This document shows, piece after piece, positions 14,496 through 22,488 of a stretch of DNA of 23,027 bases. The position numbers and the translations under genes are program-made. Under the pieces are notes generated by a model, which was not told where the DNA came from, did not search any database, and saw only the letters and a list, made by a program, of their open reading frames with translations. The DNA comes from an uncultured Clostridia bacterium (lineage in GTDB: Bacteria; Bacillota; Clostridia; Christensenellales; Aristaeellaceae): NCBI GenBank assembly GCA_934636425.1, contig CAKUAV010000029.1:1-23027 (forward strand), written 5' to 3'. Every line of letters begins with the position of its first letter. Position 1 is the stretch's first letter.

Positions 14496-14981
14496 ATGGC
14501 CGTTATGAAGATACTGCGTCTGGGAGACGAGACGCTGCGCAAAAAGTCGCATCCGGTCACGAAGATTGATCGCCGCACAGTCGGCCTGCTCAAGGACATG
14601 GCCGAGACCATGTACGCCGCCGACGGCTGCGGACTGGCCGCGCCCCAGGTGGGCATACTGCGCCGGATGGTGGTCATCGACGTGGGCGATGGGCTGATCG
14701 AGCTGATCAATCCCGAGATCATTGAAAGCGAGGGCGAGGAAATCGGCGTGGAGGGCTGCCTGAGCGTGCCCGGCCGCCGAGGCACCGTCAAGCGCCCCAC
14801 GAAGGTGGTCGTCCGCGCGCTGGACAAAAAGGGCCGCGAGATCGAGCTGACCGCCGAGGGCTTTCTGGCGCGCGCCGTGTGCCACGAGCTGGATCATCTC
14901 GACGGCATTGTCTATGTGGACAAGATGATCGAGGACGTGACCGATCAGTACAACCAGGAGTACAATCAGGAGGAAAGCTGA
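14496..14981 (+). CDS. def: Peptide deformylase
   Basis: 161 aa. All three family motifs are present: GCGLAAPQVG (44-53), EGCLS (86-90, metal ligand C88) and HELDH (130-134, ligands H130 and H134, catalytic E131). It removes the formyl group from N-terminal fMet of nascent proteins with a bound metal such as Fe2+. Start ATG 14496 is 7 nt after GGAAGGAG; the in-frame ATG at 14505 is possible but less well spaced. The C-terminus (YNQEYNQEES) is short and acidic, and its coding bases hold the ribosome site for fmt. Pairing with fmt, which adds the formyl group, is classic. Confidence 0.96.
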   Translation: MAVMKILRLGDETLRKKSHPVTKIDRRTVGLLKDMAETMYAADGCGLAAPQVGILRRMVVIDVGDGLIELINPEIIESEGEEIGVEGCLSVPGRRGTVKRPTKVVVRALDKKGREIELTAEGFLARAVCHELDHLDGIVYVDKMIEDVTDQYNQEYNQEES

Positions 14982-14982
14982 T

Positions 14983-15936
14983 TTGAGAATCGTCTATATG
15001 GGCACGCCGGAATTTGCCGTGCCGCCGCTTCAGGCGCTCATCGACAGCGGCTATGAAATCGTGGGCGTATTCACACAGCCCGACAGGCCGGCGGGGCGCG
15101 GCAATAAGCTGACCGCCTGTCCGGTCAAGCAGCTGGCCGTCCGGCACAATCTGCCCGTCTATCAATTCGAGAAGATTCGCCGCCGCGAGGGGCGCGAGGC
15201 GCTCGAGGCGCTGCATCCCGATCTCATGGTCACGGCGGCGTTCGGCCAGATACTCTCTCAGCGCATACTGGACATCCCGCCGCTGGGCACGGTCAACGTC
15301 CATGCGTCGCTGCTGCCGGGCTATCGCGGCCCTGCACCCATCAACTGGTGCATCGCGCTGGGCGAAAAGACCACCGGCGTGACCACAATGTTCACCGACG
15401 CGGGCGTGGATACCGGCGACATCGCGCTCAAGGCCGAAACGCCCATCGGCGATATGGAAACCGCCGGCGAGCTGACAGAGCGGCTCTCGCACATGGGCGC
15501 AGCGCTGCTCATCGAGACGCTGCACCGCATCGAAGCGGGGGACTGCCCGCGCATAAAGCAGGACGAGGCGCTCATGAGCCGCCAGCCCATGCTCAGCCGC
15601 GAGGACGGCCTGATCGACTGGACGCAGAGCGCGCGGGAGATCGCCTGCCGCGTGCGCGGCTTCAATCCGTGGCCGGGCACGTTCACCTATCTGAGCGACG
15701 GCGGCGTGATGAAAATCTGGCTGGCGCGCGCTGTCGATATGGAAAACAGCGGGCAGCCGGGCGAGGTGATTGAATCCTCGGCGAAAAAGGGACTGTTCGT
15801 GGCGTGCGGCGAGGGCGTGCTCGAGATCATCGAGATGCAGGCCCCCGGTTCAAAGCGAATGAACGCCAAGGCCTATCTGATGGGCAAGCCGCTGCCCGTC
15901 GGGACAATTTTCAATAGGGAGAGAATAACGCAATGA
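14983..15936 (+). CDS. fmt: Methionyl-tRNA formyltransferase
   Basis: 317 aa from TTG 14983, one base after the def stop and 9 nt after AGGAGG (14968-14973). The N-terminus MRIVYMGTPEFAVPPL fits the family start. Catalytic N105, H107 and D143 lie in NVHASLLPGYRGPAPIN and DAGVDTGDI. The C-terminal tRNA-binding domain (about 206-317) includes RGFNPWPGTF. It formylates Met-tRNA(fMet) from 10-formyl-tetrahydrofolate. The stop overlaps rsmB by ATGA, so rsmB has no independent spacing. Confidence 0.96.
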   Translation: MRIVYMGTPEFAVPPLQALIDSGYEIVGVFTQPDRPAGRGNKLTACPVKQLAVRHNLPVYQFEKIRRREGREALEALHPDLMVTAAFGQILSQRILDIPPLGTVNVHASLLPGYRGPAPINWCIALGEKTTGVTTMFTDAGVDTGDIALKAETPIGDMETAGELTERLSHMGAALLIETLHRIEAGDCPRIKQDEALMSRQPMLSREDGLIDWTQSAREIACRVRGFNPWPGTFTYLSDGGVMKIWLARAVDMENSGQPGEVIESSAKKGLFVACGEGVLEIIEMQAPGSKRMNAKAYLMGKPLPVGTIFNRERITQ

Positions 15937-17897
15937 GCGATCGTCGCTTTGACAAACCCCGGACAGATTCCCGCAGACCCGACGGCGAGCGCCGCTCCTA
16001 TGACCGCAAGCCTGACGGCGAGCGCCGCTCCTATGACCGCAAGCCTGACGGCGAGCGCCGCTCCTACGACCGCAAACCGGACGGCGAGCGCCGCAGCTTC
16101 GATCGCAAGCCCGACGGCGAGCGCCGCAGCTATGATCGCAAGCCCGACGGCGAGCGCCGCAGCTTCGACCGCAAGCCTGACGAGCGCCGCAGCTTCGACC
16201 GCAAGCCTGACGAGCGCCGCAGCTTCGACCGCAAACCCGAAGGCAAGCGCCGCTCCTATGACCGCAAACCGGACGGCGAGCACCGCAGCTATGACCGCAA
16301 ACCGGACGGTGAGCGCCGCAGCTTCGACCGCAAGCCCGACAGTGAGCGCCGCAGCTATGACCGCAAACCGGACGGCGAGCGCCGCAGCTTCGACCGCAGA
16401 CCGGACGGCGAGCGCCGCACTTATGACCGCAAGCCCGACGGCGAGCGCCGCAGCTTCGACCGCAGGCCCGACGGCGAGCGCCGCAGCTACGACCGCAAGC
16501 CCGACGGCGAGCGCCGCACTTATGACCGCAGACCCGACGCGCCGGTCAGGCCGGATATGGACGCGCGCAAGCTGGCGCTGAATGCGCTCTGCGACGTGAC
16601 CATGGGCGGCGCATACGCCAACATCGCTCTGGACAAGCGCCTGCGCGAGGCGAATATTTCGCCCGAGGACAAGCGTCTGGCGACCAATATATTCTATACC
16701 GCGCTGGAAAACCGCATGTATATCGATTACCTCCTCGCGCAGTTCATCGATCACATGCCCGAGGAGCAGATTGTGCGCGAGCTGCTGCATATCGCGGCGG
16801 CGCAGATCCTCTATATGGATCGCGTGCCCGATTACGCGGCGGTCGACGAGGCGGTCAATCAGATCAAGAAGTTCGGCCGCGAAAAATACGCGCCCATGAT
16901 GAACGGCGCGCTGCGCAACCTCATCCGCGCGCGCGACGCCGGCGAGCTGAAAACGCCCGACCGCGCGGCCAACCCCGTGCGCTATCTGGCGATCATGCAC
17001 TCGCTGCCCGAGACCATGGTGGCGCGCCTGATCGACGACTACGGCGAGGAGACGGCGGAGGCGATCATCTCCTTCAAGCCCGCCGAGCGCTGGGAGACCA
17101 TCCGCCCGAATCTCAATGAGACCGACGACGCGGCATTTGAGCGCCGCATGGTCGAGCGCGACTGGCACTTTGTGGACGGCACCGTGCCGCACAGCTATCA
17201 TGTGCTGAGCGCGGGCGATCTGCCGAGCGATCCGGATTATCGCCGCGGCCTGTTCAGCATACAGTCGGAAAGCTCGATGCTGGCGGCGATGGCCGTGGGC
17301 GCGCGTCCGGGCATGAACATCGTCGACGCGTGCGCCGCGCCCGGCGGCAAGACCGCGCTGATGGCGGAGATGATGCGCAACACCGGCCGCGTGTACGCCT
17401 ACGAGCTGCACGAGCACCGCGTCGAGCTGATTAAAAAGAACGCCGAGCGGCTGCGCCTTTACAACATTCGCCCCGTCTGCGCCGACGCGACCGTGCTGAG
17501 AAGCGAAAACGAGGGCGTCATGGACGCCGTGCTGCTGGACGCGCCCTGCTCCGGGTTGGGCGTGATGATGAACAAGCCCGATCTCAAATATCGCCTCAAG
17601 GACGAGAGCATCGCAGAGCTTGCCGACATTCAGCGCCGGCTGCTGGACACCTGCTGCCGCTATGTGAAGGCCGGCGGCACGCTGGTGTATTCCACCTGCA
17701 CGCTGCTCAGTGTCGAAAACCGCGATCAGGTGCAGGCGTTCCTGGAGCGGCACCCCGAATTTGAGCTGGACGAGGATCCGAGCTGGGTGCCCGAAAAGCT
17801 GCTGGGGCGCTTTGAAAACGGCATGATGCAGCTGCTGGCGCACAGAGATCGCGGCTTTGACGGCTTCTTCATCGCCAGAATGCGCCGCGTGAAATAA
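15933..17897 (+). CDS. rsmB: 16S rRNA (cytosine-967-C5)-methyltransferase RsmB with a long repeat N-terminal extension
   Basis: 654 aa, about 200 longer than usual (about 440-450). Residues 1-15 are a basic leader. Residues 16-200 are 17 tandem units of PDGERRS(Y/F)DRK. The normal protein begins near 205 (MDARKLALNALCDV) with a NusB-like domain (about 209-340), then a Rossmann methyltransferase: DACAAPGGKT (465-474), DAPCSGLG (536-543, C539) and STCT (587-590, catalytic C589). It methylates C967 of 16S rRNA. The ATG at 15933 overlaps the fmt stop. The repeat is in frame with the enzyme and no better start exists between the array and the NusB domain; Met 209 would produce a normal-length enzyme but has no clear ribosome site. 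The extension is predicted to be disordered, Arg-rich and near charge-balanced, possibly an RNA-binding arm (inference). Confidence 0.94.
   Translation: MSDRRFDKPRTDSRRPDGERRSYDRKPDGERRSYDRKPDGERRSYDRKPDGERRSFDRKPDGERRSYDRKPDGERRSFDRKPDERRSFDRKPDERRSFDRKPEGKRRSYDRKPDGEHRSYDRKPDGERRSFDRKPDSERRSYDRKPDGERRSFDRRPDGERRTYDRKPDGERRSFDRRPDGERRSYDRKPDGERRTYDRRPDAPVRPDMDARKLALNALCDVTMGGAYANIALDKRLREANISPEDKRLATNIFYTALENRMYIDYLLAQFIDHMPEEQIVRELLHIAAAQILYMDRVPDYAAVDEAVNQIKKFGREKYAPMMNGALRNLIRARDAGELKTPDRAANPVRYLAIMHSLPETMVARLIDDYGEETAEAIISFKPAERWETIRPNLNETDDAAFERRMVERDWHFVDGTVPHSYHVLSAGDLPSDPDYRRGLFSIQSESSMLAAMAVGARPGMNIVDACAAPGGKTALMAEMMRNTGRVYAYELHEHRVELIKKNAERLRLYNIRPVCADATVLRSENEGVMDAVLLDAPCSGLGVMMNKPDLKYRLKDESIAELADIQRRLLDTCCRYVKAGGTLVYSTCTLLSVENRDQVQAFLERHPEFELDEDPSWVPEKLLGRFENGMMQLLAHRDRGFDGFFIARMRRVK
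15978..16532 (+). repeat. In-frame 33-nt minisatellite, 17 units, inside rsmB
   Basis: Fifteen units of 33 nt and two of 30 nt (units 7 and 8, missing the Gly codon) add up to exactly 555 nt. The consensus codes PDGERRS(Y/F)DRK. Units 1 and 2 differ by one base, as do 7 and 8, suggesting recent slippage. From unit 10 to 16 the aromatic position alternates Tyr and Phe, with an AGC-TTC or AGC-TAY codon pair (ACT-TAT in unit 14), which points to expansion by 66-nt double units. Variants include K104 for Glu and H117 for Arg. There are no spacers, so it is not CRISPR. Confidence 0.95.
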
Positions 17898-17909
17898 GAG
17901 AAGGACGAT

Positions 17910-18956
17910 ATGGAACAGCTGCTATCAATGTCTCTCGAGGAGCTGACCGCCTGGCTGAAGGCGCAGGGGCATCCCGCCTTTCGCGGCAAGCAGCTCTATG
18001 AATGGCTCCAAAGGGGCGCGTCATTTGACGAGATGACCAATCTGCCTAAGGATTTCCGCGCCCGCCTGTCCGAATGCGCCTCGGCCAATCCGGTGCGCAT
18101 ACGCGACGCGTTCGTCTCAAAGCTGGACGGCACGGAGAAATACCTCTACGAGCTGGACGACGGCAATCTGATCGAGGGCGTGCTGATGCGCTATCATCAC
18201 GGCAACACGCTGTGCCTGTCCACGCAGATCGGCTGCCGGATGGGCTGCGCGTTCTGCGCCTCGACGCTGGAGGGTTGCGTGCGCTCGCTGACTCCCGCGG
18301 AAATGCTGGGGCAGATCGTCGCGGTCAACCGGCGCTTGAACGGCGACGGCCGCGTGGGCAACGTCGTGCTGATGGGCAGCGGCGAGCCGCTCGACAACTA
18401 CGACAACGTGATGAAATTCCTGCGCCTTATGAACGACCCGCGCGGGCTCAATATGTCGCTGCGCGGCGTGTCGCTCTCAACGTGCGGCCTGGTGCCGAAT
18501 ATGTACCGCCTGGCCGACGAGGGGCTGCCGGTGACGCTGTCCGTGTCGCTGCACGCGCCCAACGACGAGATCCGCAAAAAGCTCATGCCGGTCGCAAACG
18601 CCTATGCCATGGAGGATGTGCTGGCGGCCTGCCGCAATTATGTCGACAAGACCGGCCGACGCGTGATCTTTGAATACGCCATGGTGGGCGATATGAACTG
18701 CGAAATGGCGCACGCGGACGAGCTGGCGCACAGGCTGCGCGGCCTGCAGTGCCATGTCAATCTGATCCCGCTCAACGAGGTCAAGGAGCGCGACGCGCTC
18801 AAGGCGCCCACGCCCGCGCAGGTGGAGCGGTTCATGAAGCGGCTGGAGGAAAGGCATATTTCAGTCACCCGCCGCCGCGAAATGGGCGACGACATACAGG
18901 GCGCGTGCGGCCAGCTCAGGCGGCACACGCTGATGAACGAACAGAAAGAATCTTAA
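17910..18956 (+). CDS. rlmN: Dual-specificity 23S rRNA / tRNA adenine-C2 methyltransferase RlmN
   Basis: 348 aa, normal length. N-terminal accessory domain (1-90) with FRGKQLYEWL (24-33); radical SAM cluster C109, C113, C116 in GCRMGCAFC; C102 in TLCLSTQIG matches the catalytic C118 of E. coli; GSGEPLDN (156-163) binds SAM; SVSLHAPND (211-219); methyl-carrying C333 in DIQGACGQL matches C355. It makes 2-methyladenosine at A2503 of 23S rRNA and A37 of some tRNAs through a methylcysteine intermediate. ATG 17910 follows GAGAAGGA, 12 nt after the rsmB stop. Confidence 0.97.
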   Translation: MEQLLSMSLEELTAWLKAQGHPAFRGKQLYEWLQRGASFDEMTNLPKDFRARLSECASANPVRIRDAFVSKLDGTEKYLYELDDGNLIEGVLMRYHHGNTLCLSTQIGCRMGCAFCASTLEGCVRSLTPAEMLGQIVAVNRRLNGDGRVGNVVLMGSGEPLDNYDNVMKFLRLMNDPRGLNMSLRGVSLSTCGLVPNMYRLADEGLPVTLSVSLHAPNDEIRKKLMPVANAYAMEDVLAACRNYVDKTGRRVIFEYAMVGDMNCEMAHADELAHRLRGLQCHVNLIPLNEVKERDALKAPTPAQVERFMKRLEERHISVTRRREMGDDIQGACGQLRRHTLMNEQKES

Positions 18957-19004
18957 GATCAAACGACGAGCCGGACGGCAAGGAAAGAGGAGGCGCTTGA
19001 ACAG

Positions 19005-19727
19005 GTGAAAGTCTATGCACTGACAGACGTGGGCCGCGTGCGGTCGGTCAATCAGGATTCCTTTTATTTGCCGCGTCCCGGCGAGACCTTTGTCGTCGTG
19101 GCCGACGGCATGGGCGGCCACAAGGCCGGCGAGGTGGCCAGCGCCATGGCGGTCGAGGAGTTTACGCGCTGGCTCAAATGCGCGCCCGCGCCCGATCAGG
19201 GCACGCTCGAATACGCCGTGACCGAGGCCAATCGCGTGATTTACTATGCCGCGAAGGGTAATAAGGAGCGCGAGGGCATGGGCACGACGCTCACCGCGCT
19301 CTGGCAGGATGACGACAAGGTCTATCTGGCGCATATCGGCGACAGCCGCGCCTACCGTCTGCGCGGCGGCGTATTGGAACAGATGTCGCGCGATCATTCG
19401 CTGGTCAATTCGCTCATGGAGCAGGGACTGATCACCGCCGAGGAGGCGCGCGTCCACCCGAAGCGAAACTATATTATGAAGGCACTGGGCACGAGCAGCA
19501 GCGTCGAGCCGGACATATGCTGCTTTGAGCGCCGCCGGGGCGACGTCTGGCTGCTCTGCTCGGACGGACTGAGCAACTATTACGATCTGGACGAGCTGCG
19601 AGACATACTCTCCGGCCGCAAGAACTGGAAGGCCAAGGCGGAGGCGCTCATGCGCGGAGCGCTCGACCGGGGCGGCGCGGACAACATCACGCTGCTCATC
19701 GTCGTGTGCGACGGAGGTGTGCTATGA
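19005..19727 (+). CDS. prpC: PP2C-type Ser/Thr protein phosphatase PrpC (Stp)
   Basis: 240 aa from GTG 19005, with GAGGAGG (18987-18993) upstream. PPM motifs are in order: TDVGRVRSVNQD (7-18), VADGMGGHKAGE (32-43), MGTTL (92-96), AHIGDSRAYR (109-118), SRDHS (128-132), LLCSDGLS (183-190), GGADNIT (223-229). Metal ligands D18, D34, G35, D187 and D226 are present. It is a soluble Mn-dependent phosphatase that reverses PrkC phosphorylation. The stop overlaps the prkC start by ATGA, so the antagonist pair is coupled. The final GVL tail is coded by the bases that also hold the prkC ribosome site. Confidence 0.96.
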   Translation: MKVYALTDVGRVRSVNQDSFYLPRPGETFVVVADGMGGHKAGEVASAMAVEEFTRWLKCAPAPDQGTLEYAVTEANRVIYYAAKGNKEREGMGTTLTALWQDDDKVYLAHIGDSRAYRLRGGVLEQMSRDHSLVNSLMEQGLITAEEARVHPKRNYIMKALGTSSSVEPDICCFERRRGDVWLLCSDGLSNYYDLDELRDILSGRKNWKAKAEALMRGALDRGGADNITLLIVVCDGGVL

Positions 19728-21547
19728 AGCAGCCGCCGCTCTCAGGGCGCTATGAGCTGGAAGAAATCGTCGGCACGGGCGGCATGGCGGTCGTCTATCG
19801 CGCGTGGGATCTGAAGCTGGATCGCGAGGTGGCGGTCAAGGTGCTCAGATCCGAGTACATGACCGATCATACGCGTTCCAGCCAGTTCAATCACGAGGCG
19901 CAGGCCACATCGAAAATGTCGCACCCCAACATCGTCGGCATGTACGACGTGGGGCAGGACGGCGATACGCGCTATATCGTCATGGAATATGTCAGGGGCG
20001 TGACGCTCGAAAGCCTGATCCGTCAAAACGGCACGATCAGGCCGCAGCGCGCCGTTCAGATTACGCTCAAGATTCTTCAGGCGCTCGGGCACGCCCACAA
20101 AAACAACATCGTCCATCGCGACATAAAGCCGCAGAACATACTGGTCGATGCGGACGGACGCATCAAGGTGACCGATTTCGGCATTGCGCGCATGGTTGGC
20201 ACGACCACTTCGACGATCAACGGCCAGAACATACTGGGCAGCGTCCACTATTTTTCGCCCGAGCAGGCGCAGGGCAAGGTGGCCGGGCCGCAGAGCGATC
20301 TCTATTCCGTGGGCGTTGTGCTCTACGAGATGGTGACCGGCCGCGTGCCGTTTGACGGCGATACGCCCATGGCCATCGCGCTCAAGCACGTCAGCGAGGA
20401 GCCCGTCCCGCCCTCTCAGCTTTCGGACGAGGTGTCCAAAGGGCTCGAGGAGGTCATACTCAAGGCGCTCAGCAAGGATCCGCAGAAGCGCTATCGCACG
20501 GCGTTTGAAATGGCGATCGATCTGAAGCGCGCCGTGAAAATGCCCATGGGCGGCTTTATCAGCAAGTCGCCCGACGAGCTGCAAAAAAGCGCGCAGGAGG
20601 AAAAAAAGCTCAGGCGGCGCGCCGCCGGCTGGGCATTGGCCGTGGTTGTGACGTTTGCGCTGTGCCTGTGCGCCTGGCGCGGCTGGATGATCTATGAAAA
20701 GCTCAAAACGCGCGTCCGCGTGCCCCCGCTGGTGCTGACCGGCCTTGAGGACGCGCAGGCGCAGCTGGACGATCTGGGCGTGCTGGCCGACGTCAGCGAG
20801 GTTCACAGCGACGAGGTGATCGCCGGCATGGTCGTTCGCCAGTCGCCCGAGGCGGGCAGCCTCATCTATCCCGGCGATACCGTATCGCTCGAGGTCAGCA
20901 TGGGGCGCGAGGTGGTGAACGTGCCGGACGTGACGAAGCTGCCCCGCAGCGAGGCCGTTCAGGCCATGGACGACGTCGGGCTGCCGGTGGCCCGGATTGT
21001 GCTGGAAATATCGGACACTGTGCCGGTGGGGCAGGTGATTCGGCAGTCGCCCGAGGCTGAATCGGAGGTTCCGCCGTTTACCGAGGTCACGCTCTATGTC
21101 AGCGGCGAATATTCGGTTGTGCCGCCGCTCTCCGGGCTGACGGTCGATCTGGCGCGCGCCACGCTGGCGGCGTCCGGGCTTCAGCTGGGCGACGTGATTC
21201 AGGCCGAGAGCAACGAGGCGCCGGGCACTGTCATCGCGCAGAGCGTCATGGAGGGCGACCGCGTGCTCTGGGGCGAAGAGGTCGGAGTCACCATAAGCCG
21301 AACGGACGACGCGCTCTACTTTAAGGAAGTGACGCTGCCGCTGAACGTGAAGGAAAACGGCACGACGGTGCGCGCGGTGCTCACGGACGGCGAGACGGAG
21401 CGCGAGATTTTCCGCACGGTGCTCAACGCGGGCGAGCAGACGCTCACGCTGACCGTCGACAGCAGCAAGGCGGGCAGAGAGACGATTTATCTCTATGAGG
21501 GCGACGAGCTGGTTTCAGAAACGACGGTGACATTCGGGGACAACTGA
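19724..21547 (+). CDS. prkC: PASTA-domain Ser/Thr protein kinase PrkC
   Basis: 607 aa from ATG 19724, 6 nt after CGGAGG; an in-frame GTG at 19706 has no ribosome site. Kinase domain 10-270: GTGGMAVV (17-24), K39, HRDIKPQN (131-138), DFG (151-153), a Thr/Ser-rich activation loop (160-164), SPEQA. A basic Glu/Lys juxtamembrane segment (about 282-300) precedes one TM (about 301-318). Three PASTA domains follow (about 333-394, 397-462, 463-526) and a beta-rich C-terminal domain (527-607), the same layout as B. subtilis PrkC. PASTA repeats sense muropeptides or lipid II; the kinase controls cell wall, germination and translation factors. In Bacillus it phosphorylates the RsgA homolog CpgA, whose gene is next here. 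A possible frameshift signal lies at 20595-20634, just before the TM. Confidence 0.96.
   Translation: MKQPPLSGRYELEEIVGTGGMAVVYRAWDLKLDREVAVKVLRSEYMTDHTRSSQFNHEAQATSKMSHPNIVGMYDVGQDGDTRYIVMEYVRGVTLESLIRQNGTIRPQRAVQITLKILQALGHAHKNNIVHRDIKPQNILVDADGRIKVTDFGIARMVGTTTSTINGQNILGSVHYFSPEQAQGKVAGPQSDLYSVGVVLYEMVTGRVPFDGDTPMAIALKHVSEEPVPPSQLSDEVSKGLEEVILKALSKDPQKRYRTAFEMAIDLKRAVKMPMGGFISKSPDELQKSAQEEKKLRRRAAGWALAVVVTFALCLCAWRGWMIYEKLKTRVRVPPLVLTGLEDAQAQLDDLGVLADVSEVHSDEVIAGMVVRQSPEAGSLIYPGDTVSLEVSMGREVVNVPDVTKLPRSEAVQAMDDVGLPVARIVLEISDTVPVGQVIRQSPEAESEVPPFTEVTLYVSGEYSVVPPLSGLTVDLARATLAASGLQLGDVIQAESNEAPGTVIAQSVMEGDRVLWGEEVGVTISRTDDALYFKEVTLPLNVKENGTTVRAVLTDGETEREIFRTVLNAGEQTLTLTVDSSKAGRETIYLYEGDELVSETTVTFGDN
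20595..20634 (+). other. Possible -1 ribosomal frameshift signal in prkC
   Basis: An SD-like AGGAGG (20595-20600) is followed by A_AAA_AAG (20602-20608) in the zero frame (codons GAA AAA AAG). Four bases later comes a hairpin GGCGG-CGCG-CCGCC (20613-20626), extendable by five pairs (20608-20612 with 20630-20634) around a 3-nt bulge. A -1 shift reaches TGA after about 29 codons, giving a kinase domain without TM or PASTA. The SD-to-heptamer spacing is shorter than in dnaX, and Lys-Lys is often coded AAA AAG in this window, so chance is a real alternative. Confidence 0.25.
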
Positions 21548-21561
21548 CGGGAGGACATGAC

Positions 21562-22488
21562 TTGCAGGGAACTATACTCAGCGGCATCGGCGGCTTTTAC
21601 ACGGTGCTGGACGACGCGGGAGAGAGGCACACGCTGCGCGCTCAGGCGAAGCTCCGGCGGCAGCATATTACGCCGCTGACCGGCGATCGCGTGACGTTTG
21701 AGCCGGGACAGGGCGAAGCGCACGGCTGGCTCACGGCGGTTGAGCCGCGGCGCAATCAGCTGGTGCGCCCGCCGGTCGCGAACATCGACGTGATCGGCGT
21801 GGTCGTGGCGGCCGTTTCGCCCGAGCCGGATCTTCTGCTGGTCGACCGGATGCTGATGTACGCGAAAAAATGCGGCGTCGACGCGCTGATCATCGTCAAC
21901 AAGTGCGACGATGACGACCATCGCGCCGAGGAGATCGAGCGCGCGTATCGCGGCAGCGGCGCGCGTGTGATTGTAACCAGCGCGAAGACCGGCGCGGGCG
22001 TGGACGAACTGAAGGTGGCGCTGCGCGGGCGCATTCACGCGCTGGGCGGACAGTCGGGCGTGGGGAAGAGCTCGCTGCTCAACCGGCTCTACGGCTTTTC
22101 GCGCGAGACCGGAGAGCTGTCGGAGAAAATCGAGCGCGGCCGCAACACCACGCGGCACTGCGAGCTGATTCCGCTGCAGGACGGCGGCATGGCGCTGGAT
22201 ACGCCCGGCTTCAGCCTGCTGGAGCTGCCGCTGACCGACCCCGCAGAGCTGCGCTTTCTGGTGACGGAATTCGAGCCCTATGAGGGAAAGTGCCGGTTTG
22301 CGCCCTGTATGCACGTCAGCGAGCCGGACTGCGCGGTGCGGGCGGCGGTGGACAGCGGCGACGTCTCACGGGAGCGCTGGGAGCGCTACAGGCTGCTCTA
22401 TGACGATATGAGGACAAGATGGAGGGATCGCTATGCTAAAGGTGGCGCCGTCCTTGTTGGCGGCAAATTTTCTGAGGATTGGCGATGA
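21562..22488 (+). CDS. rsgA: Ribosome small-subunit-dependent GTPase RsgA (CpgA/YloQ)
   Basis: 308 aa from TTG 21562, 7 nt after GGGAGG; ATG 21557 is out of frame. OB domain (about 1-70), then the circularly permuted GTPase order G4 NKCD (113-116), G5 SAKTG (140-144), G1 GGQSGVGKSS (162-171), G2 RGRNTTRH (192-199), G3 DTPG (213-216). The C-terminal zinc site has C244, C249, H251 and C257. It matures the 30S subunit decoding site. G2 has N195 where His is usual. The usual C-terminus ends near DMRTRWRDRY; a further 20 or so residues are read through the start of rpe, giving a 56-nt overlap. It lies between prkC and rpe as in B. subtilis. Confidence 0.95.
   Translation: MQGTILSGIGGFYTVLDDAGERHTLRAQAKLRRQHITPLTGDRVTFEPGQGEAHGWLTAVEPRRNQLVRPPVANIDVIGVVVAAVSPEPDLLLVDRMLMYAKKCGVDALIIVNKCDDDDHRAEEIERAYRGSGARVIVTSAKTGAGVDELKVALRGRIHALGGQSGVGKSSLLNRLYGFSRETGELSEKIERGRNTTRHCELIPLQDGGMALDTPGFSLLELPLTDPAELRFLVTEFEPYEGKCRFAPCMHVSEPDCAVRAAVDSGDVSRERWERYRLLYDDMRTRWRDRYAKGGAVLVGGKFSEDWR

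Noticed and set aside
15978..16532. CRISPR-like regular repeat spacing
   Set aside because: Units are directly adjacent with no spacers, code for a regular peptide, and are in frame with rsmB.
15873..17843. Long antisense open frame of about 656 codons over rsmB, rich in Ala-Val repeats
   Set aside because: It is a by-product of the 33-nt repeat, whose period is divisible by 3 and so keeps other frames open. The protein is low complexity over the array and has no start context, and rsmB motifs are secure on the + strand.
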